The position numbers were made by a program, and so were the translations under genes. The notes beneath the pieces are model-generated. The model saw only the letters and a program-made list of their open reading frames with translations, was not told the origin of the DNA and did not search any database. Below are positions 18,859 to 26,761 of a DNA stretch of 64,000 bases, in pieces. The number at the start of each line of letters is the position of its first letter. Position 1 is the first letter of the stretch. Where the stretch lies: positions 372,001 through 436,000 of the forward strand of contig NZ_JALHRX010000001.1 of NCBI RefSeq assembly GCF_023952475.1. Direction: 5' to 3'. This stretch comes from Cupriavidus sp. WGlv3. Its GTDB lineage: Bacteria > Pseudomonadota > Gammaproteobacteria > Burkholderiales > Burkholderiaceae.

Positions 18859-20480
18859 ACCGCCCTGCCACCAACGATGCTCAGCGCCACCGCCTCGGCC
18901 ACTTCGATCCCATCGATGGCCGCGGAGTAGATGCCGCCCGCATAGCCCGCGCCCTCGCCCGCCGGGTACAGGCCCTTGACGTTGATGCTCTGGTAGTCGT
19001 CGTGATTGCGGCGGATGCGCAGCGGCGACGAGGTGCGCGTCTCGACCCCGGTCAGCACCGCGTCGTGCAGCGCAAAACCCGGCAGCTTCTTGTCGATCTC
19101 GGGAATGCCCTCGCGGATTGCCTCGATCACGTAGTCGGGCAGCGACGTGCTCAGGTCGGTCGGGGTCACGCCCGGCTTGTAGGAAGGCTCGACCGAGCCC
19201 AGCGACGTCGACGCGCGGCCGGCGATAAAGTCGCCGACCAGCTGGCCCGGCGCGTTGTAGTTGCGGCCGCCCAGCTCGAACGCGCGTTCTTCCCACTTGC
19301 GCTGGAACTCGATGCCGGCCAGCGGGCCGCCCGGGTAATCTTCGGGCGTGATGCCGACCACGATGCCGGCATTGGCATTGCGCTCGGCGCGCCTATACTG
19401 GCTCATGCCGTTGGTCACCACGCGGCCCGGCTCCGAGGCCGCGGCCACCACGGTGCCGCCCGGGCACATGCAGAAGCTGTACACCGAACGGCCATTGCTG
19501 CAGTGATGCACCACCTTGTAGTCGGCCGCGCCCAGCAGCTTGTTGCCGGCGAACTTGCCGAAGCGGCTGCGGTTGATCAGCCCCTGCGGATGCTCGATGC
19601 GGAAGCCCAGCGAGAACGGCTTGGCCTCCATGAACACGCCGCGCTCGTGCAGCATCTGGAAGGTGTCGCGCGCGCTGTGGCCCACCGCCATGATGACGTG
19701 GTCGGCCTCGAGGTATTCGCCGTTGGACAGCTTCAGGCCGCGCACCCGGCCGCCATCGATTTCGATATCGTCGACGCGGGTCTCGAAGCGGATCTCGCCG
19801 CCCAGCTCGATGATCTCGGCGCGCATCTTCTCGACCATGCTCACCAGCCGGAAGGTGCCGATATGCGGGCGCGCCTTGAACAGGATGTCTTCCGGCGCGC
19901 CGGCCCGCACGAACTCGTCGAGCACCTTGCGGCCATAGTGCTTGGGGTCCTTGATCTGGCTGTACAGCTTGCCGTCCGAGAAGGTGCCGGCACCGCCTTC
20001 GCCGAACTGCACGTTCGACTCGGGATTGAGCACGCTCTTGCGCCACAGGCCGAAGGTGTCCTTGGTGCGCTCGCGCACCGCCTTGCCGCGCTCCAGGATG
20101 ATGGGGCGGAAGCCCGACTGCGCCAGGATCAGGCCGGCCAGCAGGCCGCACGGGCCCATGCCGATCACCACCGGGCGCGGATACGTGCCGCCCTGCGGCG
20201 CGCGCGCGACGAAGTGGTACGCCATGTCGGGCGTCACGCTCCAGTTCGGCTTGCCGGCCATGCGATGGATGGCCGCGGCCTCGTCGCGCACCTCGATATC
20301 GATGATGTAGGTCAGCTTGATATCCGAACGCTTGCGCGCATCGTGGGCACGGCGGAATACGGTATAGCCGATCAGGCCGTCTCCCTTGACGCCGATCTGC
20401 GCGGCACCGGCGCGCACGGCGGCGTCGAGGTCGCTTTCGGTATGGTCGAGCGGGAGTTTGACTTCACTTAGACGTAGCAT
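18855..20480 (-). CDS. FAD-dependent dehydrogenase (COG2509 family)
   Basis: A 541-residue predicted flavoprotein. After an N-terminal domain of about 95 residues (MLRLSEVKLPLD, FRRAHDARKRSDI) comes the FAD motif VIGMGPCGLLAGLILAQSG, then FGEGGAGTFSDGKLYSQIK, a signature of the uncharacterised dehydrogenase family, and the C-terminal LYPAGEGAGYAGGIYSAAIDG that closes the FAD site. CMCPGGTVVAAASEPG holds two cysteines. The start at 20480 is preferred since MLRL is the conserved N terminus and 12 upstream codons are proline-rich filler. The substrate is unknown. Confidence 0.87.
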   Translation of the reverse strand: MLRLSEVKLPLDHTESDLDAAVRAGAAQIGVKGDGLIGYTVFRRAHDARKRSDIKLTYIIDIEVRDEAAAIHRMAGKPNWSVTPDMAYHFVARAPQGGTYPRPVVIGMGPCGLLAGLILAQSGFRPIILERGKAVRERTKDTFGLWRKSVLNPESNVQFGEGGAGTFSDGKLYSQIKDPKHYGRKVLDEFVRAGAPEDILFKARPHIGTFRLVSMVEKMRAEIIELGGEIRFETRVDDIEIDGGRVRGLKLSNGEYLEADHVIMAVGHSARDTFQMLHERGVFMEAKPFSLGFRIEHPQGLINRSRFGKFAGNKLLGAADYKVVHHCSNGRSVYSFCMCPGGTVVAAASEPGRVVTNGMSQYRRAERNANAGIVVGITPEDYPGGPLAGIEFQRKWEERAFELGGRNYNAPGQLVGDFIAGRASTSLGSVEPSYKPGVTPTDLSTSLPDYVIEAIREGIPEIDKKLPGFALHDAVLTGVETRTSSPLRIRRNHDDYQSINVKGLYPAGEGAGYAGGIYSAAIDGIEVAEAVALSIVGGRAV

Positions 20481-20547
20481 GGGGAACCCGGGAACTGCGG
20501 CCGGGGGGTTGGGCACACCAATGTGCCAGGCCGGCCGGAGCGCAATT

Positions 20548-20919
20548 TTATCGCCTTTGGCGCGCCGGGTCGGGAATCCGCAGCGGAGCAGGCCGGGCGG
20601 CCGGTCGCGGACGGTGCCAGCGCAGCGCCAGCCGCGCCCGCAACCGTGCCAGCCAACCCGGCGGCACCGTGACAGACAAGGCGCCGCCCCGGCTCGCCGA
20701 CACCGTCAGCCAGCCCCGCGCTGGAACGATCCAGGTGTCGCCCGCGCGCAGGCGCTGTTGCGGCATGTGGCAGTGGCCGGCGAGCCATTGCATCGGCCCG
20801 GCCAGCGCCATCTCGCCGGTGGCGACGTGCAGCACGGTTCCGGCCGCTACATGCAGCCGCAGGGCATGGCCGGCCGGCAGTGGCATCACGGTCGGGGTGT
20901 AGTCGAGATCGCCTGGCAT
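20548..20919 (-). CDS. DUF2917 domain protein
   Basis: A 123-residue small protein that fits the DUF2917 pattern: a short beta-rich, cupin-like domain (PLPAGHALRLHVAAGTVLHVATGEM, key residues only: LRL, GTVLHV, GE) then LRAGDTWIVPARGWLTVSA and a basic, Arg/Pro-rich tail from about residue 90. GGAG lies 7 bp before the ATG at 20919. It is divergently arranged with a MocR-type regulator, and a strong inverted repeat lies between them, so I infer it is regulated by that protein. The biochemical function of the family is unknown. Confidence 0.75.
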   Translation of the reverse strand: MPGDLDYTPTVMPLPAGHALRLHVAAGTVLHVATGEMALAGPMQWLAGHCHMPQQRLRAGDTWIVPARGWLTVSASRGGALSVTVPPGWLARLRARLALRWHRPRPAARPAPLRIPDPARQRR

Positions 20920-21034
20920 GGCAGGACTCCGGTAGCTGGCACAGGACTCCAGCGTATCGACCGGCTGCCGCGCGCGGCAGGCACACGACCTCACCGCCGC
21001 GACCGGAACAGCGACCAGGATTTCCCCCTGTTAC

Positions 21035-21070
21035 GATACAGAGCCCCCGCCTCTGTATCTGTACCGATAC
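21035..21070. promoter_or_regulatory. Candidate operator of the MocR regulator (GATAC sites)
   Basis: A perfect 9-bp inverted repeat GATACAGAG (21035-21043) and CTCTGTATC (21051-21059) with a 7-bp spacer, followed by a third GATAC half-site at 21066-21070. It lies 25-60 bp before the MocR start and about 115 bp from the DUF2917 start. Confidence 0.65.
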
Positions 21071-21094
21071 GGCCAACCGCGCCACGATGCCGCC

Positions 21095-22531
21095 ATGGAT
21101 ACCGCCCCACTCTATCGCCAGCTTGCCGGCCATTACCGTCGCGCCATCGACTCCGGCACGCTCGCCGCCGGCGACCGCATGCCGTCGGTGCGCGCGCTGA
21201 TGGCGCTGCACGGCGTGAGCCTGTCGACGGCGCTCCAGGCATGCCGGCAACTGGAAAGCGACGGCCTGCTCGAAGCACGGCCACGCTCGGGCTACTTCGT
21301 GGCCGCGCCGCGGCGCGCGGCGCTGGCCGCGCTGTCCGAGCCCGCCGCCGCGCTGCCCGACCCGGCCCAGTACGTCGGCATCCACCAGCGCATTTCCGGC
21401 CTGCTCGCGCGCGGCCAGCATGAGCACGTCCACACCAACCTGGGCGGCGCCTACTGCGCGCCCTCGCTATACCCGACCGAGGCCCTGCGCAGTGCCGCGG
21501 CGCGCGCGCTGCGCCGGCATCCGCAGCTGTTCGGCGAGGGCGTCGAGCCCGACGGCTACCAGCCGCTGCGCGCCGCGATCGCACGGCAGGCCCTGCACAA
21601 CCGCGTGCAGCTGGCCCCGGAGCAGATCGTCATCACCAACGGCTGCACCGAGGCGCTGAACCTGGCGCTGCGCGCGGTGGCGGGCCCCGGCGATGTGATC
21701 GCGGTGGAGTCCCCCACGTACTATGGGCTGCTGCAGATCCTGGAGAGCCTGGGCATGCGCGCGCTGGAAATCCCGTGCAGCCCGCAGACCGGGATCTCGC
21801 TCGAGGCGCTGGAGCTGGCCGCGCAGCACTACGACAACATCCGCGCGGTCGCGGTGGTGCCGAACCTGCAGAACCCGCTCGGCTGCATCATGCCCGACGC
21901 GCACAAGGCGCGGCTGGTGCAATGGTGCGAGGCGCGCGGCATCGCGCTGATCGAGGACGACTGCTTTTCCGCCACCGCCGACAGCGACGCGCCGCCGGCC
22001 GCGGCCAAGGCCTGGGACGGCAGCGGCAACGTGATCCACTGCGCTTCGCTGCACAAGGTGCTGGCGCCCGGCATGCGGCTGGGCTGGATCGCCGCGGGCA
22101 AATGGCAGGCGCGTGTCGAGATGCTGAAGTTCGGGCTGTCGCGGCCCAACGAGATGCTGTCGCAGATGGCGGCAGCCGATTTCCTGGCATCGGGCGCGCA
22201 TGACCGCCACCTGCGCCGGCTGCGCACGCGGCTGCGCGCGCAGCGCGAATGGTTCACGCAGGCCATCGCCGCCGGCTTTCCGGCCGGCACGCGGCTGGGC
22301 GCGCCGCGCGGCGGCATGCACCTGTGGGTGGAGCTGCCCGCGCAGGTCTCGTCCGAGGCGGTGTTCGACCAGGCGCTGCAAGCCGGCATCCGCGTGATGC
22401 CGGGCGTGATGTTCTCCAACGCCGGGCGCTTCGACCACTGCCTGCGCATCAACTGCGGCGCCCCGCGCTCGGCGCAGATCGAGCGCGCGCTCGGCACGCT
22501 CGCCGCGATCGTGCAGCGGCTGGCGGGCTGA
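21095..22531 (+). CDS. MocR-type GntR regulator with aminotransferase domain
   Basis: A 478-residue transcription factor. Residues 1-75 are a GntR winged helix (LYRQLAGHYRRAIDSG, AGDRMPSVRALM, SGYF). The rest is a fold-type I aminotransferase domain that binds pyridoxal phosphate: ITNGCTEALNLALRAV, PTYYGLLQ, PNLQNPLGCIM, IEDDCFS, and SLHKVLAPGMRLGW, where Lys is the expected PLP lysine. Such proteins sense a PLP- or amine-linked ligand rather than transaminate. It is divergent from the DUF2917 gene and both share an intergenic region with GATAC repeats. The effector and the regulon are unknown. Confidence 0.9.
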   Translation: MDTAPLYRQLAGHYRRAIDSGTLAAGDRMPSVRALMALHGVSLSTALQACRQLESDGLLEARPRSGYFVAAPRRAALAALSEPAAALPDPAQYVGIHQRISGLLARGQHEHVHTNLGGAYCAPSLYPTEALRSAAARALRRHPQLFGEGVEPDGYQPLRAAIARQALHNRVQLAPEQIVITNGCTEALNLALRAVAGPGDVIAVESPTYYGLLQILESLGMRALEIPCSPQTGISLEALELAAQHYDNIRAVAVVPNLQNPLGCIMPDAHKARLVQWCEARGIALIEDDCFSATADSDAPPAAAKAWDGSGNVIHCASLHKVLAPGMRLGWIAAGKWQARVEMLKFGLSRPNEMLSQMAAADFLASGAHDRHLRRLRTRLRAQREWFTQAIAAGFPAGTRLGAPRGGMHLWVELPAQVSSEAVFDQALQAGIRVMPGVMFSNAGRFDHCLRINCGAPRSAQIERALGTLAAIVQRLAG

Positions 22532-22723
22532 GCGATGCGCAGAGTGGCGCCCGGGGTTCGTGCCGGTGCCACGCCGATTTGCAACAACCCTCCCTTTTTG
22601 CCGGCGCCTCGCCTATCCTAATGCGCTGGTGTACAGGCGCCTGTCCGGCTGGTCCCCGGAGGCCCGATCGCATCGGTTGCACGGCCGCCGCGCACCTTCA
22701 CAACAAGAACAAGGAGAATGGCC

Positions 22724-24229
22724 TTGACCAGTACATCCGTGGCGCCGTCCGCCGGCCAGGGTAGCGGCGACCCTGCCCGCAACCTTCCCGACGATTACCA
22801 GGCCCTGTTCCAGCTGGCACCCGTTTCGCTGTGGCTGGAAGACTTCAGCGCGGTGCGCGAGTGCTTCGCGCAGTGGCGGCAGCAGGGCATCACCGACGTG
22901 CGCGCGCACCTGCGCGCCGACCCGCGGCGGGTGGCGCAGTGTTCCGCACTGATCCGCGTGATCGCGGTGAACCGGCGCACGCTGGAGCTGTTCCGCGCGG
23001 CCGACCTCGACGACCTGGTGGCCAACCTCGACACCGTGTTCCGCGACGACATGTTCGAGCAGCATGTCGAAGAACTTGGCCAGCTGTGGGACGGCGCCAA
23101 CGGCTTTGCCAGCCAGACCGTCAACTACGCGCTGGACGGCACGCGGCTCGACATCCAGCTGGAAGCCACGGTGATGCCGGGCCACGAACAGAGCTGGGAG
23201 CGCGTGCTGCTGTCGATCAAGGACATCACCCCGCGCCTGCGCGCCGAGCGCGAGCTGCGCCGCAGCGAGCAGTATGCGCTGGGCCTGTTCGAGCATTCGC
23301 CGGTGTCGCTGTGGGTCGAGGACTTCAGCGCGGTCAAGGTGCTGATCGACGAGGTGCGCGCCGCCGGTATCACGGACTTCCGCACCTTCCTCAACGTCCA
23401 TCCCGACTTTGTCTCGCGCTGCATGCAGGAAATCCGCGTGCTCGACGTCAACCAGCAGACCCTGCTGATGTTCGGCGCGGACAGCAAGGCCACGCTGCTG
23501 TCGCGGCTCGGCGACGTGTTCCGCGACGACATGCGCATCCACTTTGCCGAGCAGCTGATCGACCTGTGGCACGGCCGGCTGTGGCAGCAGCGCGAGGTCA
23601 TCAACTACGCGCTCGACGGCCGCGCCGTCGACGTGTTCATGCAGTGGTCGGTGTTCCCGGGGCGCGAAGCGGACTGGGACCAGGTGCTGGTGTCGCTGAC
23701 CGATATCACGGCGCGCAAGAAGGCCGAGGCCTATGTCGAGTTCCTTGGCAAGCATGACGTGCTGACCAAGCTCTACAACCGCGCCTACTATGAGGACGAA
23801 CTGGCGCGGCTGGGGCGCAAGGGCCCGTGGCCGGTCAGCGTGGTGGCGGTCGACCTGAACGGGCTCAAGGCCGTCAACGACCAGTTCGGCCACGCCGATG
23901 GCGACAGCCTGCTGCGCCGCACCGGCGAGGTGCTGAAGAAAGCGGTGGGCGAGCAGGCCTGCGTGGCGCGCACCGGCGGCGACGAGTTCATGGTGCTGCT
24001 GCCCGGCCGTGACGAGCGCGGCGCCGCCACCGTGGTCGAGCAGATCGACAAGGTGGTGGAGCTGAACAACCAGTTCTACCCCGGCACGCGGCTCAGCTTC
24101 TCCATCGGCCACGCCACCTGCCAGTCAGGCGAACGCCTCGGCGATATCGTCAAGCTGGCCGACAGCCGCATGTACCAGGCCAAGCGCGACCACTATGCCG
24201 CGCTCGCCAACGAACGCCGCCGGGACTGA
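22724..24229 (+). CDS. Diguanylate cyclase with two tandem PAS-like sensor domains
   Basis: Predicted to make cyclic di-GMP from two GTP. The sensor part consists of two homologous PAS-like repeats of about 150 residues, each opening with a near-identical motif (APVSLWLEDFSAVR and SPVSLWVEDFSAVK) and each ending in SIKDIT or SLTDIT. The GGDEF domain follows (HDVLTKLYNRAYY, RTGGDEFMVLL), with an intact GGDEF signature and no RxxD inhibitory site in the five residues before it. There is no membrane segment, so it is cytoplasmic. AAGGAG (22711-22716) leaves one base before ATG 22718 but seven before TTG 22724, so I take TTG as the start. It stands alone. Confidence 0.9.
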   Translation: MTSTSVAPSAGQGSGDPARNLPDDYQALFQLAPVSLWLEDFSAVRECFAQWRQQGITDVRAHLRADPRRVAQCSALIRVIAVNRRTLELFRAADLDDLVANLDTVFRDDMFEQHVEELGQLWDGANGFASQTVNYALDGTRLDIQLEATVMPGHEQSWERVLLSIKDITPRLRAERELRRSEQYALGLFEHSPVSLWVEDFSAVKVLIDEVRAAGITDFRTFLNVHPDFVSRCMQEIRVLDVNQQTLLMFGADSKATLLSRLGDVFRDDMRIHFAEQLIDLWHGRLWQQREVINYALDGRAVDVFMQWSVFPGREADWDQVLVSLTDITARKKAEAYVEFLGKHDVLTKLYNRAYYEDELARLGRKGPWPVSVVAVDLNGLKAVNDQFGHADGDSLLRRTGEVLKKAVGEQACVARTGGDEFMVLLPGRDERGAATVVEQIDKVVELNNQFYPGTRLSFSIGHATCQSGERLGDIVKLADSRMYQAKRDHYAALANERRRD

Positions 24230-24254
24230 GGGCCGGGCGCTTCAGGACTATGCT

Positions 24255-24521
24255 TCAGCCCGGCGTGCACTCGCCGCGCATCAGCGCCCATTCCTCGCAC
24301 TGCTTGCCCGACGGGAAGGTGCAGATGCCGGTCTGGCCAGCCGGCGTCGACACGATCTGCAGCTTGCCGCCGCGCTGCGCGCAGTTGACCGAGGCAGGGT
24401 TGGCCATGCCGATGGCGGCGCCGGTGCTGGCCGGGCTAGCGGGGCGCTCGGCGGGCGTGGTGGTGCAGGCGGCCGCGGCAAGGCTGGCGGCCAGCCAAAG
24501 GGCTACGGGAAGAAAGCGCAT
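24255..24521 (-). CDS. DUF333 family small lipoprotein
   Basis: An 88-residue lipoprotein. The signal peptide MRFLPVALWLAASLAAAAC ends in an AAAC lipobox followed by TTTPAE, and the mature domain is the DUF333 pattern ANPASVNCAQRGG, then GICTFPSGKQCEEWALMRGEC, with four cysteines likely to form disulphides. E. coli YoaF and HslJ-associated proteins are relatives of unknown role. GGAG is 6 bp before the ATG. The gene is followed downstream by the convergent cyclase and preceded by lpxO, whose terminator separates the two. Confidence 0.85.
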   Translation of the reverse strand: MRFLPVALWLAASLAAAACTTTPAERPASPASTGAAIGMANPASVNCAQRGGKLQIVSTPAGQTGICTFPSGKQCEEWALMRGECTPG

Positions 24522-24550
24522 CGGCATCTCCGGCAGGAAACAGGTCTGCA

Positions 24551-24581
24551 AAACGAAAGAGCCGGCTGGCGCCGGCTCTCT
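24551..24581 (-). terminator. Rho-independent terminator of the lpxO gene
   Basis: Stem AGAGCCGGC/GCCGGCTCT with a TGGC loop; on the minus strand it is followed by TTCGTTTTGC. Confidence 0.75.
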
Positions 24582-24587
24582 TGCTGC

Positions 24588-25490
24588 TTACAGGTAGACG
24601 ATCAAACCCACGCCCAGCACGATCAGGCCGAACTTGGCCACGTAGTACAGCTGGCGGTTCCACGCCTTGAAGCGGCGGCGATACTGGCCGCCCAGCCAGA
24701 CAAAGCGGAACAGGCGGTTGATCATGCCGGTCTGGTCGTGCTCGTCGTTGGGCGAGCTGGCCGCGGTCATGACCTTGCGGCCCATCCAGTGGTTGAATTT
24801 CGCGGCCCAGCCGTAGCGCATCGGGCGCTCGATATCGCAGAACAGGATCAGCCGGTTGGCGTCGCTGCGGTTCTCGGCCCAGTGCAGGTAGGTCTCGTCG
24901 AACACCACGCCCTCGCCGTCGCGCCAGCTGTGGCGCTCGCCGTCGACCTCGATATAGCAGCGGTCATCATTCGGCGTGGCCAGGCCCAGGTGATAGCGCA
25001 GCGAGCCGGCAAACGGGTCGCGGTGCGGATTGAGCTTGCCACCGGGCGGCAGCTCGGCGAACATCGCCGCCTTGACCGTGGGCAGTTCGCGCAGCAGCGC
25101 CACGGTCTTGGGGCACAGCTGTTCGGCCGACGGATGCTGGGCCTCGTACCACTTCAGGTAGAAGCGCTTCCAGCCGTACTTGAAGAAGGAATTGAAGCCG
25201 GCGTCGTCGTTCTTGTCGGCGGCCTTGATCTTGCGCATCGCCGCCAGGGCCAGGCCTTCATCGCGGATCTCCGGCCAGGCGGCGCGCAGCTTTTCCAGGT
25301 CGGGGAAATTGTCGACCGGGATGTACGGGGTACGCGGCACGCCCGAGAACGCGTACATGAAGCAATTGATCGGGGCCACCAGGGCCGAATGGTCCAGCAG
25401 CTGGCGCCACAGGCGCAGGCGCACCTTGCCGCGGAAGTGCACATACAGGATGGCACCGAGGTAGCCCGCGACGATTATCCACTTGATCAC
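24588..25490 (-). CDS. lpxO: Lipid A 2-hydroxylase LpxO (Fe2+/2-oxoglutarate dioxygenase)
   Basis: Hydroxylates the secondary acyl chain of lipid A at the inner membrane, using iron and 2-oxoglutarate. The 300 residues start at a GTG (25490), with AGGAGG ideally spaced six bases upstream; no ATG start fits, so the gene is easily mis-called too long. It has an N-terminal membrane helix (IKWIIVAGYLGAILYV) and a second at the C terminus (FGLIVLGVGLIVYL). The dioxygenase ligands are His156-x-Asp158 (NPHRDPF) and His203 (YLHWAEN), and Arg213 (NRLILF) binds 2-oxoglutarate. Such modification alters outer-membrane permeability and immune recognition. It stands alone with its own terminator. Confidence 0.93.
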   Translation of the reverse strand: MIKWIIVAGYLGAILYVHFRGKVRLRLWRQLLDHSALVAPINCFMYAFSGVPRTPYIPVDNFPDLEKLRAAWPEIRDEGLALAAMRKIKAADKNDDAGFNSFFKYGWKRFYLKWYEAQHPSAEQLCPKTVALLRELPTVKAAMFAELPPGGKLNPHRDPFAGSLRYHLGLATPNDDRCYIEVDGERHSWRDGEGVVFDETYLHWAENRSDANRLILFCDIERPMRYGWAAKFNHWMGRKVMTAASSPNDEHDQTGMINRLFRFVWLGGQYRRRFKAWNRQLYYVAKFGLIVLGVGLIVYL

Positions 25491-25634
25491 CGAAATCCTC
25501 CTGGTCAGCCGTCTCCGCCGCATGGCGCGGCCCGGCTGGGCGAAAACCCGTATTTTAGCGAAACGGCGGAGGCACCGCAGCTTGCGCCGGCTGCGGCACG
25601 CGCCGGGCCGGCGCACGTGCCGGCCAGCGGCGAA

Positions 25635-25946
25635 TCAGGCGTCGCCGCGCGACTGGCGGGCGATGCGCTCGATCAGCGCGCGCGCGTCGTCGGGCTGGCC
25701 CTGCAGCGTCAGCAGGCGCGCGTTGAGCACGAGGTTCTCCAGCACCAGCTTGGCGGTCGAGGCCCACATCGTGGCCAGCAGCGCTTCCACTGGCAGGCCG
25801 GACGCTTCGAGCTCGCTGGAGCGCTCGGCGATCAGGCGGCAGGCCAGCCGGCGCAGCGCGGCGTCGTCGAACGGCAGGTCGGCGTAGTCGATCGGGTCTT
25901 CCTTCTCGACTTCCGTCATCAGTTGCAGCAGGGTGTCTTCGGTCAT
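25635..25946 (-). CDS. Uncharacterised 103-aa protein
   Basis: A mostly helical soluble protein without signal peptide or membrane segment. Residues 1-25 are acidic (TEDTLLQLMTEVEKEDPIDYADLPFDD), written here in short form: TEVEKEDPIDYADL; then come amphipathic helices (ALRRLACRLIAERSSEL, LVLENLVLNARLLTL). I recognise no family. AGGAG lies 8 bp before the ATG. It is separated from lpxO by 144 bp and from the AhpD-like gene by 228 bp of DNA in which I see nothing. Real gene by its ribosome-binding site and codon usage; function unknown. Confidence 0.65.
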   Translation of the reverse strand: MTEDTLLQLMTEVEKEDPIDYADLPFDDAALRRLACRLIAERSSELEASGLPVEALLATMWASTAKLVLENLVLNARLLTLQGQPDDARALIERIARQSRGDA

Positions 25947-26174
25947 GGGCAGACTCCTGGCGGGGGGACGTCACACTACACGCAGAAAGCCATTGGCATA
26001 GCCTACCATCACGTCGGCCATGCGGTCGCTGCGGCCCAGGCACCACGCCTCCCATGCCGCCACCGCGGGCCGTTGCCAGATGTGCAGTCGCTGCAACCGA
26101 AGCTAATGCAGCGCGCGCCGGCTTGTCAATCGACAAGCCGGCGCGCGCTGGTCAGGCTGGCGGGAGTGCGGGCT

Positions 26175-26618
26175 TCAGAGCGCCGGCGGCTGGCGGCGGA
26201 AGCCGACGCCAAAGCGGTTCCACGCGTTGATGGCCGAGATCAGCAGCGTCAGGTCGGCCATCTCTTTTTCCGAGAACTGCTCGCGCAGCGCCTGGTAGTC
26301 CGCATCCGGTGCCTGGCTTTGCGGCAGCAGCGTCAGCGCCTCGGTCCACGCCAGCGCGGCGCGCTCGCGCGGGGTGAACCAGCCCACTTCACGCCAGGCC
26401 GGCAGCAGGTTCAGGCGGCGCTCGCTTTCGCCGTGCTTGCGCGCGTCGGTCACGTGCATGTCCAGGCAGAAGGCGCAGCCGTTGATCTGCGAAGCGCGGA
26501 TCTTGACCAGTTCCTTCAGCGTGGTTTCCAGCGAGCAGCGCGCCAGGTAGACCTCGACGCCGACCATTGCCTTGTAGGCGTCGGGAGCCACGTCTTGCCA
26601 GTTCATCCGTTCTTCCAT
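26175..26618 (-). CDS. AhpD-like carboxymuconolactone decarboxylase family protein
   Basis: A 147-residue alkylhydroperoxidase D-like protein. The redox/proton-relay motif is CAFCLDMH: Cys48, Cys51 and His55, preceded by LKELVKIRASQING, the family's core helix. Members reduce peroxides or act as peroxidases with thiol partners, or decarboxylate; the exact activity is not determined. GGAG lies 10 bp before the ATG at 26618. The gene is divergent from a MocR-type regulator only 143 bp away, an arrangement repeated in many proteobacteria, which suggests the regulator controls it. Confidence 0.88.
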   Translation of the reverse strand: MEERMNWQDVAPDAYKAMVGVEVYLARCSLETTLKELVKIRASQINGCAFCLDMHVTDARKHGESERRLNLLPAWREVGWFTPRERAALAWTEALTLLPQSQAPDADYQALREQFSEKEMADLTLLISAINAWNRFGVGFRRQPPAL

Positions 26619-26695
26619 GATCGATCTCCGGTTGGGTTCAGTTGGATTCAGCGGGCGCTGTGGCAGCGCCGACGGAATGAAAGATAGCCGCGCAC

Positions 26696-26741
26696 ATTGG
26701 CCCCGTACACTGCCAATTTCCGGCAGAATCAGTAGACCAAT
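26696..26741. promoter_or_regulatory. Candidate operator between the AhpD-like gene and its MocR regulator
   Basis: ATTGGC (26696-26701) and GCCAAT (26712-26717) form an inverted repeat with a 10-bp spacer; a further direct CCAAT lies at 26737-26741, 24 bp after the previous one. These sit in the 143-bp divergent spacer. Confidence 0.5.
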
Positions 26742-26761
26742 CGAGATCGACGCCATCCGCC

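Noticed and set aside
22718-22723. ATG 22718 as start of the diguanylate cyclase
   Set aside because: The AAGGAG site is only one base away from it, which is too close; TTG 22724 has ideal spacing.
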